A stretch of 64,000 nucleotides of DNA from Gautieria morchelliformis (GCA_015179125.1 WHVA01000205.1:1-64000), one strand, 5' to 3'; shown: positions 31,461 through 42,657, numbered from the stretch's first letter. The notes: generated by a model not told the origin, from the letters alone. Made by a program: numbers and translations.

Positions 31461-32529
31461 TTTTAGATTAAAATGTTAATTAGTGCCTTTTTATCAAATG
31501 AAATCTGTTGCTTAGTGGTTGAAACCACTATGTTCGCCTCCCCTCTGTGTGCTGACTAAGCCCTTCGGGGCGCGTGCAACACTGATGAATGAGGGTCACG
31601 TGACCGTGTCGACAGAAGAACAGTGTCGATCCAAGGGATAGTCAAATCAAAAGCGTTCGCTTTTAAGGTAGTATAGAGTAAACAGTGATAGTAGACTCTC
31701 AACGAAGATTTGGAATAAACTGTTAAGAACTGAGCTCTGTAACTATCAAACAAGATTACAGCAATTTCAGGAGGCAGAAAAAATCGATTCTGGATAATTT
31801 TGTTCATACATTTGTACTAGCTATTTATACTATGTTGATAGTAACTACTAGTGTTCAAGATATTGGATGGATGGGTCGAAAAACTACTTTGTAGCTAAGG
31901 GGTGACTAATTTATAGTCATAAAGTCATAGGGTGATGGGGATAGTGTCAGGATTGTCTGGGCTTTGAAATAGAGATCTGTACCTAGTATACAAAGCCCCT
32001 GTCCACATGTTGTTAGGATAGTAATCAGTCAGACGTGTCATGGGATTCAAATAGAAAATGGATTTGATTTTACTCTGCCCAGCATATATGCTGGGCTTGG
32101 AGATGGGGCCGCTGTCTCTGTGCCTCTCTTGTGTGGCAGCTGATTGAGTATATGTGTTGCAGATGACTTTCTCAGGTCACTCCACAACACCCTGTACCCC
32201 TGCGCAGTCTACTATTCTCTGCGGCGTTTGGTGCCCGTACCCCTCGGTACCTATGGCCTGGCGCCTGTCGACGTCATGGCTGATACCATCACCCGATAGG
32301 CGCGCCGTCCCTGATCGACCGCATGTGGCCGATGCTCGAACTCCTGTATATTACCCGATCTATGGGTAATATAGCGTGTCGTAAAATTCGTGTGATCGTC
32401 GTCTGCGCCGACGTCTATCGTGAATGTAGTTTGTGTTTCTTTTGATTTTTCTTTTGTTTTTCTTTTGTTTTTCTATTAGTTTCTTTTTATATATAAATGA
32501 TTTGAGTAAGATAATTGTGTTTATCACAA
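31461..32529. mobile_element. Unclassified 1.07 kb insertion between CATTCAG repeats
   Basis: The insertion separates the Ty3-C right LTR from a Ty3-C-like leader. CATTCAG occurs at 31454-31460 and again at 32530-32536, consistent with a 7-bp target duplication. It contains GGTCACGTGACC at 31594-31605 and a T-rich stretch at 32430-32495. No coding region is convincing and the ends are not inverted repeats. Confidence 0.5.
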
Positions 32530-32608
32530 CATTCAGAATACCACTCATTGGTCAAGTTCTGTTGTGCCCTTGTGATACAAGGTCTTAAGATCAACATCCT
32601 TTACAGCT
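32530..32608 (+). repeat. Second copy of the Ty3-C leader
   Basis: This matches 23181-23255 almost exactly, then diverges at 32608 where Ty3-D sequence begins. The right LTR of Ty3-C may therefore once have been the left LTR of a second, now replaced copy. Confidence 0.75.
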
Positions 32609-33203
32609 CTTGCCCTGTTTGGCAACCGATCTTCGCTGTTCATGCCACTCACCACATCATCAAGAAGCCACCACAGACTGGAAATCAATCAGAGACGTAA
32701 TCGGAGCATATTACATGAACCGAGCATGGTTAGACAGACAGAAAGCAAGAGCTACTCATGCTACTTTCCGAGAAGCTAGTCATTCTAATGAGACTCCTAG
32801 TGAGTATTACGTTAGAAAGGCAGAGCTACTGAGGTTTGTCAGTAAGCTGACTGACTCAGAACTCATTATGGAAATCATGAACGGTGCACCCTCCTATTGG
32901 CATACGATCATTGATGCTCATAGGTGTGCAGATGCTGTTGAATTCCAGTCTGCCATCAAATACCATGAGGAATCCTTGTCTCATCCACCTTTCACCTCAG
33001 GTGATAGTAGGGAAAGACGCATTAGAAGTTTGGAGAATGCTTTACAATCCAAACCCCGATTTGACTCTAGAAATTCTTCGGACAGAACGTTCCGGGATGC
33101 TAGGTCTCATTTGGTGGGATGGTCATCTAAGTTGAGCCCTCCTAAGTATCCTAAGGATGATTCAAATGTGTCTACTGTAGTGGACAGGAATTATAGGCAG
33201 TAG
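32609..33203 (+). pseudogene. Ty3-D gag, capsid part
   Basis: The open frame carries a retrotransposon capsid segment (WLDRQKARATHATFREAS, SEYYVRKAELLRFVSKLTD, IIDAHRCADAVEFQSAIKYH). The frame ends at 33203, where unrelated repeat sequence has been inserted; the nucleocapsid resumes at 33894. The N-terminus is truncated at the Ty3-C leader junction. Confidence 0.8.
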
Positions 33204-33893
33204 GTATGGACTTGTTGCTCAAAAGAATAGACTAGAAATTAATTTACTCTCTCAGTGAATTTAGTTGTCACTGTAAATATATTATACACTACCTAGAAAT
33301 TAATTCACTACAGAGGATTTCTAGGTCAATAAATCGAAAGAACACTAGACTAATTTACTTGCCTCTCTCAGTGAATTTAGTTGTCACTGTAAATATATTA
33401 TACACTACCTAGAAATTAATTCACTACAGAGGATTTCTAGGTCAATAAATCGAAAGAACACTAGACTAATTTACTTGCCTCTCTCAGTGAATTTAGTTGT
33501 CACTGTAAATATATTATACACTACCTAGAAATTAATTCACTACAGAGGATTTCTAGGTCAATAAATCGAAAGAAAACTAGACTAATTTACTTGCCTCTCT
33601 CAGTGAATTTAGTTGTCACTGAGAGAGGGGGAAATCTGTCTCACTGTGCATGTACTACTACCCGGCTCTTTAGCGCCCAAGAGCTCGCGCGTCGAAGTCA
33701 TTTCAGACTCCGCTGGGTGCAGCCGCTTGTGAAAATAGAAATAACAAAATAAAATGGAGAGGTAGGGAGTGACTGGAAAATTTCGAAAATAATCAGAGAA
33801 ATGGGTGCATGGTACAAGAACAATGTGAGAAGAGATTGAAACACCATACAATAAATTGAATATATTATGCTTGATTTTGGTGCAGGAGCATAA
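33204..33893. repeat. 0.7 kb insertion with a 116-bp tandem repeat in Ty3-D gag
   Basis: The word CTCTCAGTGAATTTAGTTG starts at 33249, 33365, 33481 and 33597, a 116-bp period. Each unit holds the inverted pair CCTAGAAAT/ATTTCTAGG. The array ends in the perfect hairpin CTCTCTCAGTGA/TCACTGAGAGAG at about 33595-33627. After it GAGAGAGGGGGAAATC resembles a polypurine tract. The rest (33640-33893) is unassigned and may be an LTR piece. Confidence 0.75.
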
Positions 33894-35243
33894 ATGCACC
33901 CAACATCTACAAGACCCACTCCCGAATCAAAGGGAGCTAGGCCATGCAAGCATTGCAGAAGTAGTAAGCATTGGGACAATGAGTGTAAACATGCAAAGTC
34001 TACAGCTCGTTCCCGTCTTACTCGATCCTCTATTGAGGAGGACAACACTGACATGGCCTATGAGGATTTGTACCTCGATGCCATTCATGAGTCGGAACAT
34101 GAATTTGACCCTGACCTTGCCCATGCAAACTCTGTTAACTCGGAAGCTGCAGCGGAATCGGAAGAACCTCAATCAGATTTTCACGAAACCCCTCAGACTC
34201 CGGAAGCTCACTGTCAGCTTGCTAAGCAAGTGAGCCCATCAGAGGATGCATCTACTCTGGGGGGATCCTATGATTCTAAAAGCAACCCTTCATCTAGCTC
34301 TGGAGAGTCTAACTCTATGACTCACCGAGAAAGACGAAGATTACAGAAAGACACCAAACAAGTGCTCGCATATCTGCGGAACCTCAATCTAAAAGGTTGG
34401 GCCCCTAACTCCCTAATTAAACTCAGGCGGTTTATGTCCAGACCTGCAGGTTGTGCTTTCCTCGGATCCTCTGCCTCAACAGCTAATGTTTGGTTGGGTG
34501 AATATGGAAAGAATCAACAAGCCCTAGTTGCTGATTCTGGTTCAGACATTACCCTTATCTCTCAAAAAGCTCTTAGCTCTATGGAGAATCCTCCCAAAAT
34601 CAAGACAGGCCAGAAGGTTAACCTAATTCAAGTTACTGGCACTTGAAAAATTTCGGGATATGTTACTATTCCCATATTCTTTGACTCAGATGCTGGTCCT
34701 GTTCAGCTTGAAGTGGAAGCATATGTCGTTAAAGGCATGACCACTCCAGTTATCCTTGGAAATGATTTTGCTGATCAATACTCGATTTCTCTGATCCATG
34801 AAGGTTCGGACAGCTATCTCTTGTTCATGGATACTGGTCATAAAACCAAAATCGAGAATTCAATCAGCACTCCTTTACAAGATGAAGCAGGACATTCCTT
34901 CAAAATTAGGACCCTGCCAAACTTAACTTCTCTCACAGTGAAGTTCAAGGCTCACAGGCGTCTTAAGAAATCTAGGAAAAGGCAAAGAGCTCTTATATCC
35001 AACTCAAGCGTAAGAGCCCTGTATCTGATCACGATTCCTCCTGAATCAGCATCTCTCATACCTGTCTCCATATACTTCCCTGGTAATGGTAATGAAGTCT
35101 TTGTCGAAAAGATACTTCATTCCAACCAAGGTCCAGACGATTTTTATGGAATTACAGCTGCTATTGTATCTCGTAATAACCCACGGTTACACGTGTGTAA
35201 CTTTTCTTCTCAACCTGTTACCATTCATCAAGGACAACTCTGA
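33894..35243 (+). pseudogene. Ty3-D nucleocapsid and protease, interrupted by stops
   Basis: A CCHC knuckle (CKHCRSSKHWDNEC) at about 33948-33990 is followed by an acidic linker. The protease active site is ADSGSDITLIS near 34530, and VILGNDFADQYS near 34755 is its second half. TGA at 34644-34646 lies between VTGT and KISGYV and is likely a changed TGG. TGA at 35241-35243 again falls where Trp would fit. Both stops are in the frame that continues into RT at 35289. Confidence 0.82.
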
Positions 35244-35288
35244 GGTCATGCTAGAAATCCTACTAGTTGGCTTGATAAAGTTGCAAAT

Positions 35289-36281
35289 ATGGATCCAGAG
35301 CAGTTAGAGTCTTGCTTGTCACATGCTAGACTCATACGGGCCCTAACTCAATACAACTCTGAGCCAGGTAACCCTTCAGCAAGCACTGCTTCGGAAGCTG
35401 CAGGCAAAGTGGTTCAGGGAGGTCCTAAGACACAAGAAGCGCCTATGGAGGACATTCCGGAACAGCGACTGTTAGACGAAATTGACTTCTCTCCAGAACT
35501 CGATCAGTCTAATAAGAAGGCACTCCAGGATGTCATTTTCTCCCACAAGGATGCATTCGGTCTAGACGGCAGGCTTGGACACTATAATGCGAAGGTCGAA
35601 ATTACCTTACGTCCCGATACTAAGGAAATTTCTCTCCCTCCATATAATGCCTCTCCCACACAGAGAGAACTCATTGACAAGCAGATGGATGCTTGGATTA
35701 ACCTTGGAGTTATTCAACCATCCAAAAGCCCTTGGGGTTTTCCAGCATTGATATCCTATCGTAATGGAAAACCTAGAATGTGCATTGACTACAGAAAACT
35801 GAACGAAGTAGTCATGCCTGATGAGTTCCCTCTGCCTAGGCAAGATGCTATCTTACAGGCACTTACGGGATCCCGTTGGCTCTCAACATTGGATGCATTG
35901 GCAGGCTTTACGCAACTGCAAATGGCTGACAATGCCAAGGAAAAAACTGCATTCCGGACCCACCGTGGACTGTACCACTTCAGGCGCCTGCCTTTCGGGT
36001 ATAGAAACGGGCCGGCAGTTTTCCAAAGAGTCATGCAGGGTGTCCTAGCACCTTTTCTCTGGATTTTTGCACTGGTGTACATTGGTGACATTGTCATTTA
36101 TTCCAAGACCTTCAAAGAACACTTAGCTCACCTTGATAAGGTTTTCAGTGCTATTGAAAGGTCCGGAATCACGTTGTCACCAGCTAAATGCCATCTTGCC
36201 TATCAGTCACTTATGCTGTTAGGACAGAAGGTTCGCGGCTGGGTTTATCCACTCACAAGGAAAAGGTTGATGCTATCCTAG
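35289..36281 (+). pseudogene. Ty3-D reverse transcriptase with altered active site
   Basis: RT motifs run from MCIDYRKLNEVVMPDEFPLP near 35780 through LPFGYRNGPAVFQRVMQG near 35990. At 36078-36089 the active site reads YIGD; the family has YxDD, so the first catalytic Asp is Gly. A frameshift near 36230 moves the thumb and connection to the next frame. Loss of a metal-binding Asp should abolish polymerase activity. Confidence 0.85.
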
Positions 36282-36742
36282 AACTGGCTGAACCTAAGAA
36301 TGTTCATGAGTTGCAAACATTCCTAGGCATGATGGTTTATTTTTCCTCATATATTCCATTTTATGCCTGGATGGTAGCCCCTCTATTTGAACTTTTAAAG
36401 AAGGGTTCTACCTGGAACTGGGGCAACACGCAACAAGAAGCCTTTGAGTTGGCTAAAACAGCTTTAGTCAGTGCACCTGTCAAAGCTTATGCCATCCCAG
36501 AACTCGGCTACAGAGTGTACTCCGATGCCTGTGATGTTGGCATAGCTGCTATACTCCAGCAGGTCCAACCAATCAAAATCAGAGACCTTAAAGGTACCAA
36601 GGTGTATGATAAGCTCAAAACTGCTTTTGACAATGGACAACCTGTCCGCAACTGGTTATCTCAGTGTCTAAGGATGAACTTCCTACCCCTGGTCTCTGGG
36701 ACAAGGACTTTGAATACACTACCGTTTCCGTGGAAAGAGTAA
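36188..36742 (+). pseudogene. Ty3-D RT thumb and RNase H start
   Basis: The frame carries LQTFLGMMVYFSSYIPFYAW (thumb/connection) and the RNase H start YRVYSDACDVGIAAIL near 36510. A Lys/Asp-rich insert (RDLKGTKVYDKLKTAF) follows that many Ty3 RNases H lack. A second frameshift near 36670 leads to the next segment. Confidence 0.8.
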
Positions 36743-38937
36743 TTGCATACTGGTCCAGAACTCTGAAGCCAGCAGAACGTAACTATTCTCCCACCGAAAG
36801 GGAAGCCCTAGCATTACAGGATGGTCTCATCAAATTTCAACCCTATATTGAAGGGGAAAAAGTGATAGCCATTACTGATCATGCTGCCCTCATTTGGAGT
36901 CGTACCTTCCAGAATGTCAATCGGAGACTATTGACCTGGGGCACCGTTTTTGCAGCCTACCCAGACTTAAAAATTGTGCACAGAGCTGGACGGGTGCACT
37001 CTAATGTGGATCCTATTTCTCGACTCAGAAGGAATGTCCCTTTTCAAGATGGACCTTCTTCTGACGATTCCATTCCTACTATCCTGGATTCCGAGCAGGA
37101 TTCTCTTTCCGAATTCTATTCAGAGATCTCTCCTGAATTCGAAGCCAAAACCTTACGTCTAATGGCTGACTTCAAAGAGGAGAGCTCAAGAACCTTGCCT
37201 GAAACATATTCTACTCTGGTACAAGCTCTAACCAACTTGGCAGACTCAATCACTCTTCCGTTCACAGCTGCCAAAAGCTTCAATCTGGTTACGAGCTTAT
37301 CTCAGGAAGAAATCCAAAAAATCGTAGATGGTTATACCTCAGACCCTTACTTCAGTAAAGTACTGTCAGAATTAAGGAACGAGACTAATTGGAACAACCC
37401 AAGGCAACCCTCGTTCTTTGAAAATGAGTCAGGCCTACTTTACTTCGAAGATTGGAATGGTAATAACAGGTTATGCATTCCCAGGAGTGAGCAAGCAAGG
37501 CTTCTTAGTAAGATCCATGATGAAATCACTGAAGGAGCCCACGCTGGATATCACAGGACTTACAACAAATTATCCTCCACTTATTACTGGCCCAGAATGA
37601 GTAGGGACATCAAAGGATTTGTGGTAAGCTGTGACATTTGCCAAAAGGCCAAACCTCGAAGGCATGCACCAGTTGGTCTGTTGCAGCCTCTGCCAATTCC
37701 GGACAAACCATTTGAAGTTATCACTATGGATTTCATCACTGAACTCCCTGAAAGCAATGGATACGACTCCATCCTAGTCATTGTAGACAAACTTACAAAA
37801 TATGCCACCTTCATCCCCACACACAGTTCTGTGAATGAGGAAGCTACTGCCAAGCTATTCTTCGAACACATAGTGTCAAAATATGGAATACCTAGGCAGA
37901 TAGTCTCTGATAGAGACTCCAGGTGGACAGGGACGTTCTGGAAGGAAGTGTGCAGATTAATGAACATGCGACGAGCCCTTACAACGGCATATCATCCTCA
38001 GGCTGATGGTCAGACTGAGATCATGAATCAAATACTTGAAACGGCCCTTCGTTCATACATTAATCCGCTTCGGAATGACTGGTTCTCCTTATTACACCCT
38101 TTTAGTCTGTCATACAACACTACTCCCCACTCTGCTACAACATTCTCACCTTCCTTCCTCCTCTTTGGCTTTACCCCCACTACCATTGGGACGCTCCTGC
38201 ATCCTGAAGTCGACGGAGTGCCAAGACCGATGACATCAGTACCGGCGGCATCCAAAAACGGTGTGCGGGGTAATGCCACAATCTCGGGCCCGAGAACGGC
38301 GAAGGATCACATGACCGAACCTCTCTCTGACGCCACTGAAGACCCTGACGCATCTCACTTGGTTCAGGGCTTCCATGCCTACAGAGACCAGGCCAAGCTT
38401 GCGCTCCAGTTCACTCAGATTACGCAACAAAAAACCTACAATCAGGGACGCCTTAACTTCGAGTATGACGTGGGCGACAAGGTTCTCATTAATCCTCATT
38501 CCCTCCGCCTCCTCAGCTCAGAAAGGGGACGAGGTAAGAAATTACTAATGAAATATGACGGTCCCTTTGAAGTCTCACAAAAATTAGGCCCTGCCACATA
38601 TCGGCTTTGCATGCCCGCTTCCTATGGCATGCACCCCGTGCTCAACATTGCTCACCTTGAAACGTATACTTCCTCTGATTCAGAATTTGGCACGCGTCCC
38701 ACTAAATCATTGAACCGCGCCGATTTCGAAGAGATCCCTGAATTTGAAGTGGAGTTGATCACTCAAGAGCGCTGGTGGAAATCACGAAAGGGTCGACGGA
38801 CACAGGAACTCCTCGTCAGGTTCGTGGGTTACGACGCCTCCTTCGACGAGTGGTTAACTCGACGACAGCTCAAGAACACTCCGGACATCCTCAAGGATTG
38901 GGACTCATGTCACAGATCCCACGAGCTGTCTCAGTGA
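36664..38937 (+). CDS. Ty3-D RNase H end, integrase, chromodomain-like end
   Basis: After the RNase H remainder (ERNYSPTEREALALQDGLIK; ITDHAALIWSRTF), the integrase zinc module is at 37530-37650 (HDEITEGAHAGYHRTYNK then CDICQKAK). The catalytic core has MDFITELPES (37727), VSDRDSRWTGTFW (37903) and HPQADGQTEIMNQ (E near 38017). The C-terminal domain has KYDGPFEVSQKLGPATYRL. A chromodomain-like tail (LVRFVGYDASFDEWL) ends at 38937. This segment itself is unbroken. Confidence 0.86.
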   Translation: MSKDELPTPGLWDKDFEYTTVSVERVIAYWSRTLKPAERNYSPTEREALALQDGLIKFQPYIEGEKVIAITDHAALIWSRTFQNVNRRLLTWGTVFAAYPDLKIVHRAGRVHSNVDPISRLRRNVPFQDGPSSDDSIPTILDSEQDSLSEFYSEISPEFEAKTLRLMADFKEESSRTLPETYSTLVQALTNLADSITLPFTAAKSFNLVTSLSQEEIQKIVDGYTSDPYFSKVLSELRNETNWNNPRQPSFFENESGLLYFEDWNGNNRLCIPRSEQARLLSKIHDEITEGAHAGYHRTYNKLSSTYYWPRMSRDIKGFVVSCDICQKAKPRRHAPVGLLQPLPIPDKPFEVITMDFITELPESNGYDSILVIVDKLTKYATFIPTHSSVNEEATAKLFFEHIVSKYGIPRQIVSDRDSRWTGTFWKEVCRLMNMRRALTTAYHPQADGQTEIMNQILETALRSYINPLRNDWFSLLHPFSLSYNTTPHSATTFSPSFLLFGFTPTTIGTLLHPEVDGVPRPMTSVPAASKNGVRGNATISGPRTAKDHMTEPLSDATEDPDASHLVQGFHAYRDQAKLALQFTQITQQKTYNQGRLNFEYDVGDKVLINPHSLRLLSSERGRGKKLLMKYDGPFEVSQKLGPATYRLCMPASYGMHPVLNIAHLETYTSSDSEFGTRPTKSLNRADFEEIPEFEVELITQERWWKSRKGRRTQELLVRFVGYDASFDEWLTRRQLKNTPDILKDWDSCHRSHELSQ

Positions 38938-39135
38938 GATCCCAAGTGATCTGCTTGGCGTCATGTCATACCTAATCGTTCCCACTGTCTCATAGTACAC
39001 CCTAGTTTCACTGTCGTATCTCCCTACATTCCATTCATCCACAACCAACTCTAAACCTTTCTCAAAGAATCACTCGTAGTTCCTTTTCCCAATCCTACCT
39101 CCCGTTGCTCACTCTCGAAAAAATCATCTCTTACT

Positions 39136-39903
39136 ATGTCCACTTTTCCTAAAATCTCTTCCATTGACTTCCACACCATTCTTCTCAAAAATCGTCTCGT
39201 TCAGGGACCAGTTCCAGCTCCATCCTATCCATTCCAGTTCACTGCCGATTTCGATTACTACAAGCCCAATAAATTCGACTTTTGCTTCTTAAATCCCCCT
39301 CACGAAGGGATGGCTGTAATGCAAAACGATCTTGCCAGCACGTGCTGGGAGGCTTTGAAAATGAAAACCCGATACATCATGGCCGCCGCTCATGGGTGGA
39401 AAGGTGACTTGGAAGAACATCCGCTCCCTACTACCATCCCTACCGAAAAGCTATTGGAAATCAGGATGATCCATCCACCTTTCCCTCCATTCCAGCAGCT
39501 TTCTCATAACTTCCTTCTTCTCCCAGAAATGCCGGAAGTCATCTGCAAGCGTCTAGCGATGTGGCAAAACAATTCCCGTCAGCTCGCGGCCTGGATCTGC
39601 AAGGCCAAGCTCCAATCTGCGAGCACTCCCAATTGCTCGTGGACCTGGTCCACTTCTCCTTCAAGCAATCACTCGGCCTGCCATCGCGACACCACGACCA
39701 GTGACCGAGTAACCGAGGAAAGCTCAGAAGAGTGGGAGCCCTATTCATTGGAGGAAGACATGGTTCTCACCGAGTCTGCTGAGCCCTCTAGTAAGCTGTC
39801 CTCAACGCATACATCCCTCTCCGACGTCTCATCTCCTGCAGCACGTGTTGCTCATGCCTTCAACAGCATCGCCGACCGCGAGGACCTCAAAAGGTTACTG
39901 TAA
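39136..39903 (+). CDS. Ty3-D downstream ORF, truncated, unknown
   Basis: A sense-strand frame opens at 39136 (MSTFPKISSIDFHTILLKNR), 198 nt after pol. It shows a possible globular part (PNKFDFCFLNPPHEGMAVM; MAAAHGWKGDLEE) and an acidic serine-rich part. It is cut by the Ty3-E LTR at 39899, whose first codons give the stop. It occupies the place where Ty3-A and Ty3-B have antisense genes, but on the other strand. No family recognised. Confidence 0.5.
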   Translation: MSTFPKISSIDFHTILLKNRLVQGPVPAPSYPFQFTADFDYYKPNKFDFCFLNPPHEGMAVMQNDLASTCWEALKMKTRYIMAAAHGWKGDLEEHPLPTTIPTEKLLEIRMIHPPFPPFQQLSHNFLLLPEMPEVICKRLAMWQNNSRQLAAWICKAKLQSASTPNCSWTWSTSPSSNHSACHRDTTTSDRVTEESSEEWEPYSLEEDMVLTESAEPSSKLSSTHTSLSDVSSPAARVAHAFNSIADREDLKRLL

Positions 39904-40387
39904 GGGAAACCCTGGCTGGTTGTGGAGATCACACTACCACACAACTGACAAGGGGAAATCCAAGGTATGTATAAATGAACAGAGTATACAAGAGAGGGGA
40001 TTATCACCTGACAAGGGGAAATCCAAAGAGAAAAGTCTAAGGACCCCCAATGTCAGCGAGCCCGTATTATACTACGCTGCGCAGCCAGGGACACACTTGG
40101 CACCCGCCATCAACCCTGCATCCTCATGACCTCCCTGACCCTTGATCAACCCTTGATGCCACCTATTACATGAGTCGCTTGATTTCCGACACTGTTCCGA
40201 GAGTGGAAGTCAGAAATTGGAGTGGAACTGGCAAGGCGAACAGAACTGGTGGAAGTTCTCCCAGAAGCGGAATCATTTCCGAAAGCGGAGGTGGAGATGG
40301 AATCGGAACTGGAAGTGGAGTCGGAAATGGAGTCGGAACTGGGTGTGGTGTCGGAACTGGAAATGGAATACAGGGTGTCCCCTGACA
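39899..40387 (-). repeat. Ty3-E LTR (3' LTR of a truncated copy)
   Basis: This 489-bp LTR directly precedes reverse-strand pol remnants, as the left LTR of the complete copy at 44924 does. Confidence 0.85.
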
Positions 40388-42657
40388 TCACCCCCCTTCT
40401 AGCGTGCTGCGTCCTCGAAGCACGGGACACGAGGGATTGAAATGCCAACGAGCGGATTCGGCGAGGGGCACCGGGGTGTGTCCTATAGAACTCATGGAGT
40501 TTGTCTGGAGCGGAAACATCTTGCTCCGGGACCCACGAATTCTCCTCATACCCATACCCTTCCCATTTCATGAGGAATTGGAGTCGCCCTTGCACAAACC
40601 GGCTGTCCAGGATCCGTTCCACCACATAGTGCTCTTCCCCATCTACAATTTCCGGCGGAGGTGGCGGACGAGCCTTCCGACCTGGAATTGGGTCCTCAAG
40701 CGTAGGGAGTAACTTAACCACGTTGAAGACAGGGTGGAGGCGGGACATGGACATCGGAAGTCAGAGGCGGTATGCATTCCGTCCAACCCTCCGCGTCACT
40801 GTGAAGGGCCCAAGGTAGCGGTGGGAAAGCTTCTGCGAAGGGCGTGTGGTGCGGATGTCACTTGCATCTAGATACACCTTGTCTCCAACTTGGTACTCCG
40901 GGCAGGAACCCGGCGTTGGTTGTAGTACCTTGCCATGTCATCCTTGGCCTTCGCAAGGGCCGACTTGGCTTCCGAAAGGGTGGAGTCCATGCGGTCTCGG
41001 AACTCATTGACCGTCTCGAGTCGGGACTCAGCCTGGCACGGTTCAAAGCCCATCCGCGGGTGGCGTCCGGAGTCAAGCATGAAGGGAGTCTGTTGTGTGG
41101 CAGAATGTACATGGTTGTTGTATTGGAATTCCGCCAGTGGAAGTAACTCATCCCAGTCATCCTGCCTCTCATTGACAAAGAGGCGGAGATATTGCTCCAA
41201 CTCCTGATTGACCCGTTCCATCTGTCCGTCACCCTGCGGATGGTACGCTGTGGTGGTGGCCAGCTTTATGCCGAGCAGGCGGTAGAGCTCCCGAGTCAGT
41301 TCCGCGACAAACTGCGGACCTCAGTCGGAAACAACTTGCTTCGGAAGCCCATGCAACTTCCAGACATGTGCAAGGAACAGGCGGGCCGCTCCAAGGGCTG
41401 TGATCGTCGTGTGCGTCGGAATGAAGTGGGACACCTTGCTTACCGAATCCACGATGTTCATGATCGCGTTGTAGCCATGAGACTCTGGGAGCTCAATGAT
41501 GAAGTCGACACTGATGGTGTCCCACCGGGATTCGGGAATTGGGAGCGGAACAAGTTCTCCGACGGGCGGGTGTCATTGCGCTTTGGTTCGGAGGCAAAGA
41601 TCGCATGTCTTCACGTACTGTCCAATGTAGCGGGACATCTGAGGCCACCAGTAATTCCGAGCCACTAACTCCAGCGTCTTCCACCTGCCAGCATGCCCAG
41701 CGACCCGGGTGTCATGGTGCTGGGACACGATGCGGTGGCGGAGGTCCGCCCCACCTGGAACATAGACCTTGCCTCTGAAGTGGAGCAGTCCATCACGTTC
41801 CGACCATTCCGCTGCCCGTACAGACCATGAGTGCCCTTTCCAAAGTTCCTCCACCGCCTTCACCACCGACTCCTCCTTCTCTCCATTCCGGTACTGCCTC
41901 CGGATGTCCCAGAGCATTTCCGCTTCCGCCCCAACTGCAGTCACTCCTTCGAGGGCGCGGATTGCAAAAAGACTTGGGCGGAGTAGTGTCATATCAGCGT
42001 TGTCTCCACTTCCACTTCCATGATCCGCACGGCAGGATAGGGCATAGGGCTTGCCCATGGTGCGGCCGGGGCGGTGGTGGAGCATGAAGTCGAACCGGGA
42101 CAGGTGTAGGGACCACCGTGCTTGGCGTCGGTTCAACTTCTTTGACGTGCGGAAGTACTCGAGGTTCTTGTGGTCTGTCCAGATCTCAAATGGGCATAGG
42201 GCACCCTCGAGGAAGTGTCACCACTTCTCCAGCGCTCGGATGATTGCCAGCATCTCCTTGTCATGGATCTCATAGTTCCGCTCGACCGGACTAAGGCTTT
42301 TAGAGAAAAAGGCGATCAGATGCCACCCCCCACCATCTTCCGATGACTGTTGCGACAAGACCGCTCTGGTAGCTGTGTCGGAAGAATCCGCCTCGACTCG
42401 ATAAGGGCGAGGGTCGTCGGGAAAGATCAGGACCGGGGCAGAAGTGATCAGCTCCTTGAGTTTGTCAAAGGAGGCCTGCTCCGGCTCTCCCCACCACCAC
42501 CCAACCTCCTTCTTGGTGAGGTCGAAGAGGGCACGGGCGTGGCAGGAGAAGTCCTTGATGAACCGCCGGTAGAAATTGACAAACCCAATGAAGGACTGGA
42601 CCTCCTTCTTGTTCCACGGCACGGGCCAATCCGACACACCGGAAACTTTGACTGGAA
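40388..42657 (-). pseudogene. Ty3-E pol remnant: RNase H to chromodomain
   Basis: Read from 42657 to 40388 it covers the end of RT (VSGVSDWPVPWNKKEVQSFI), RNase H, the linker and integrase zinc region (near 41640), the core and a chromodomain (LMKWEGYGYEENSWVPEQD near 40560). Several frameshifts and stops break it. It is cut on the 5' side by a Helitron fragment at 42658 in the middle of a VKVSG motif that is whole in the copy near 47670. Small losses such as near 40900 also occur. Confidence 0.85.

Larger units (their letters stand above)
32609..39898 (+). mobile_element. Ty3-D: Ty3/gypsy element without recognisable LTRs
   Basis: Gag, nucleocapsid-protease, RT, RNase H, integrase with chromodomain-like end and a downstream ORF follow in one orientation. 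The left side is cut at the Ty3-C leader and the right side at a Ty3-E LTR, so neither LTR is seen. The copy carries two TGA stops, two frameshifts, a 0.7 kb insertion in gag and a changed RT active site; it is dead. Confidence 0.85.

Noticed and set aside
31508..31545. tRNA-like A box (TTGCTTAGTGG) suggesting a SINE or tRNA
   Set aside because: A proper B box at the right distance and a cloverleaf are missing.
33249..33627. Possible CRISPR array
   Set aside because: Units are contiguous 116-bp repeats without unique spacers, and the DNA is eukaryotic.
33200..33893. The gag interruption as an intron (GTAGGT to GGTGCAG)
   Set aside because: Any such splice puts the zinc knuckle out of frame or reads a TAA; the tandem repeat fits an insertion better.
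39899..40387. Forward Gly/Ser- or Glu-rich small frames repeated at several places
   Set aside because: These are the Ty3-E LTR translated; the same frames recur at each LTR copy.
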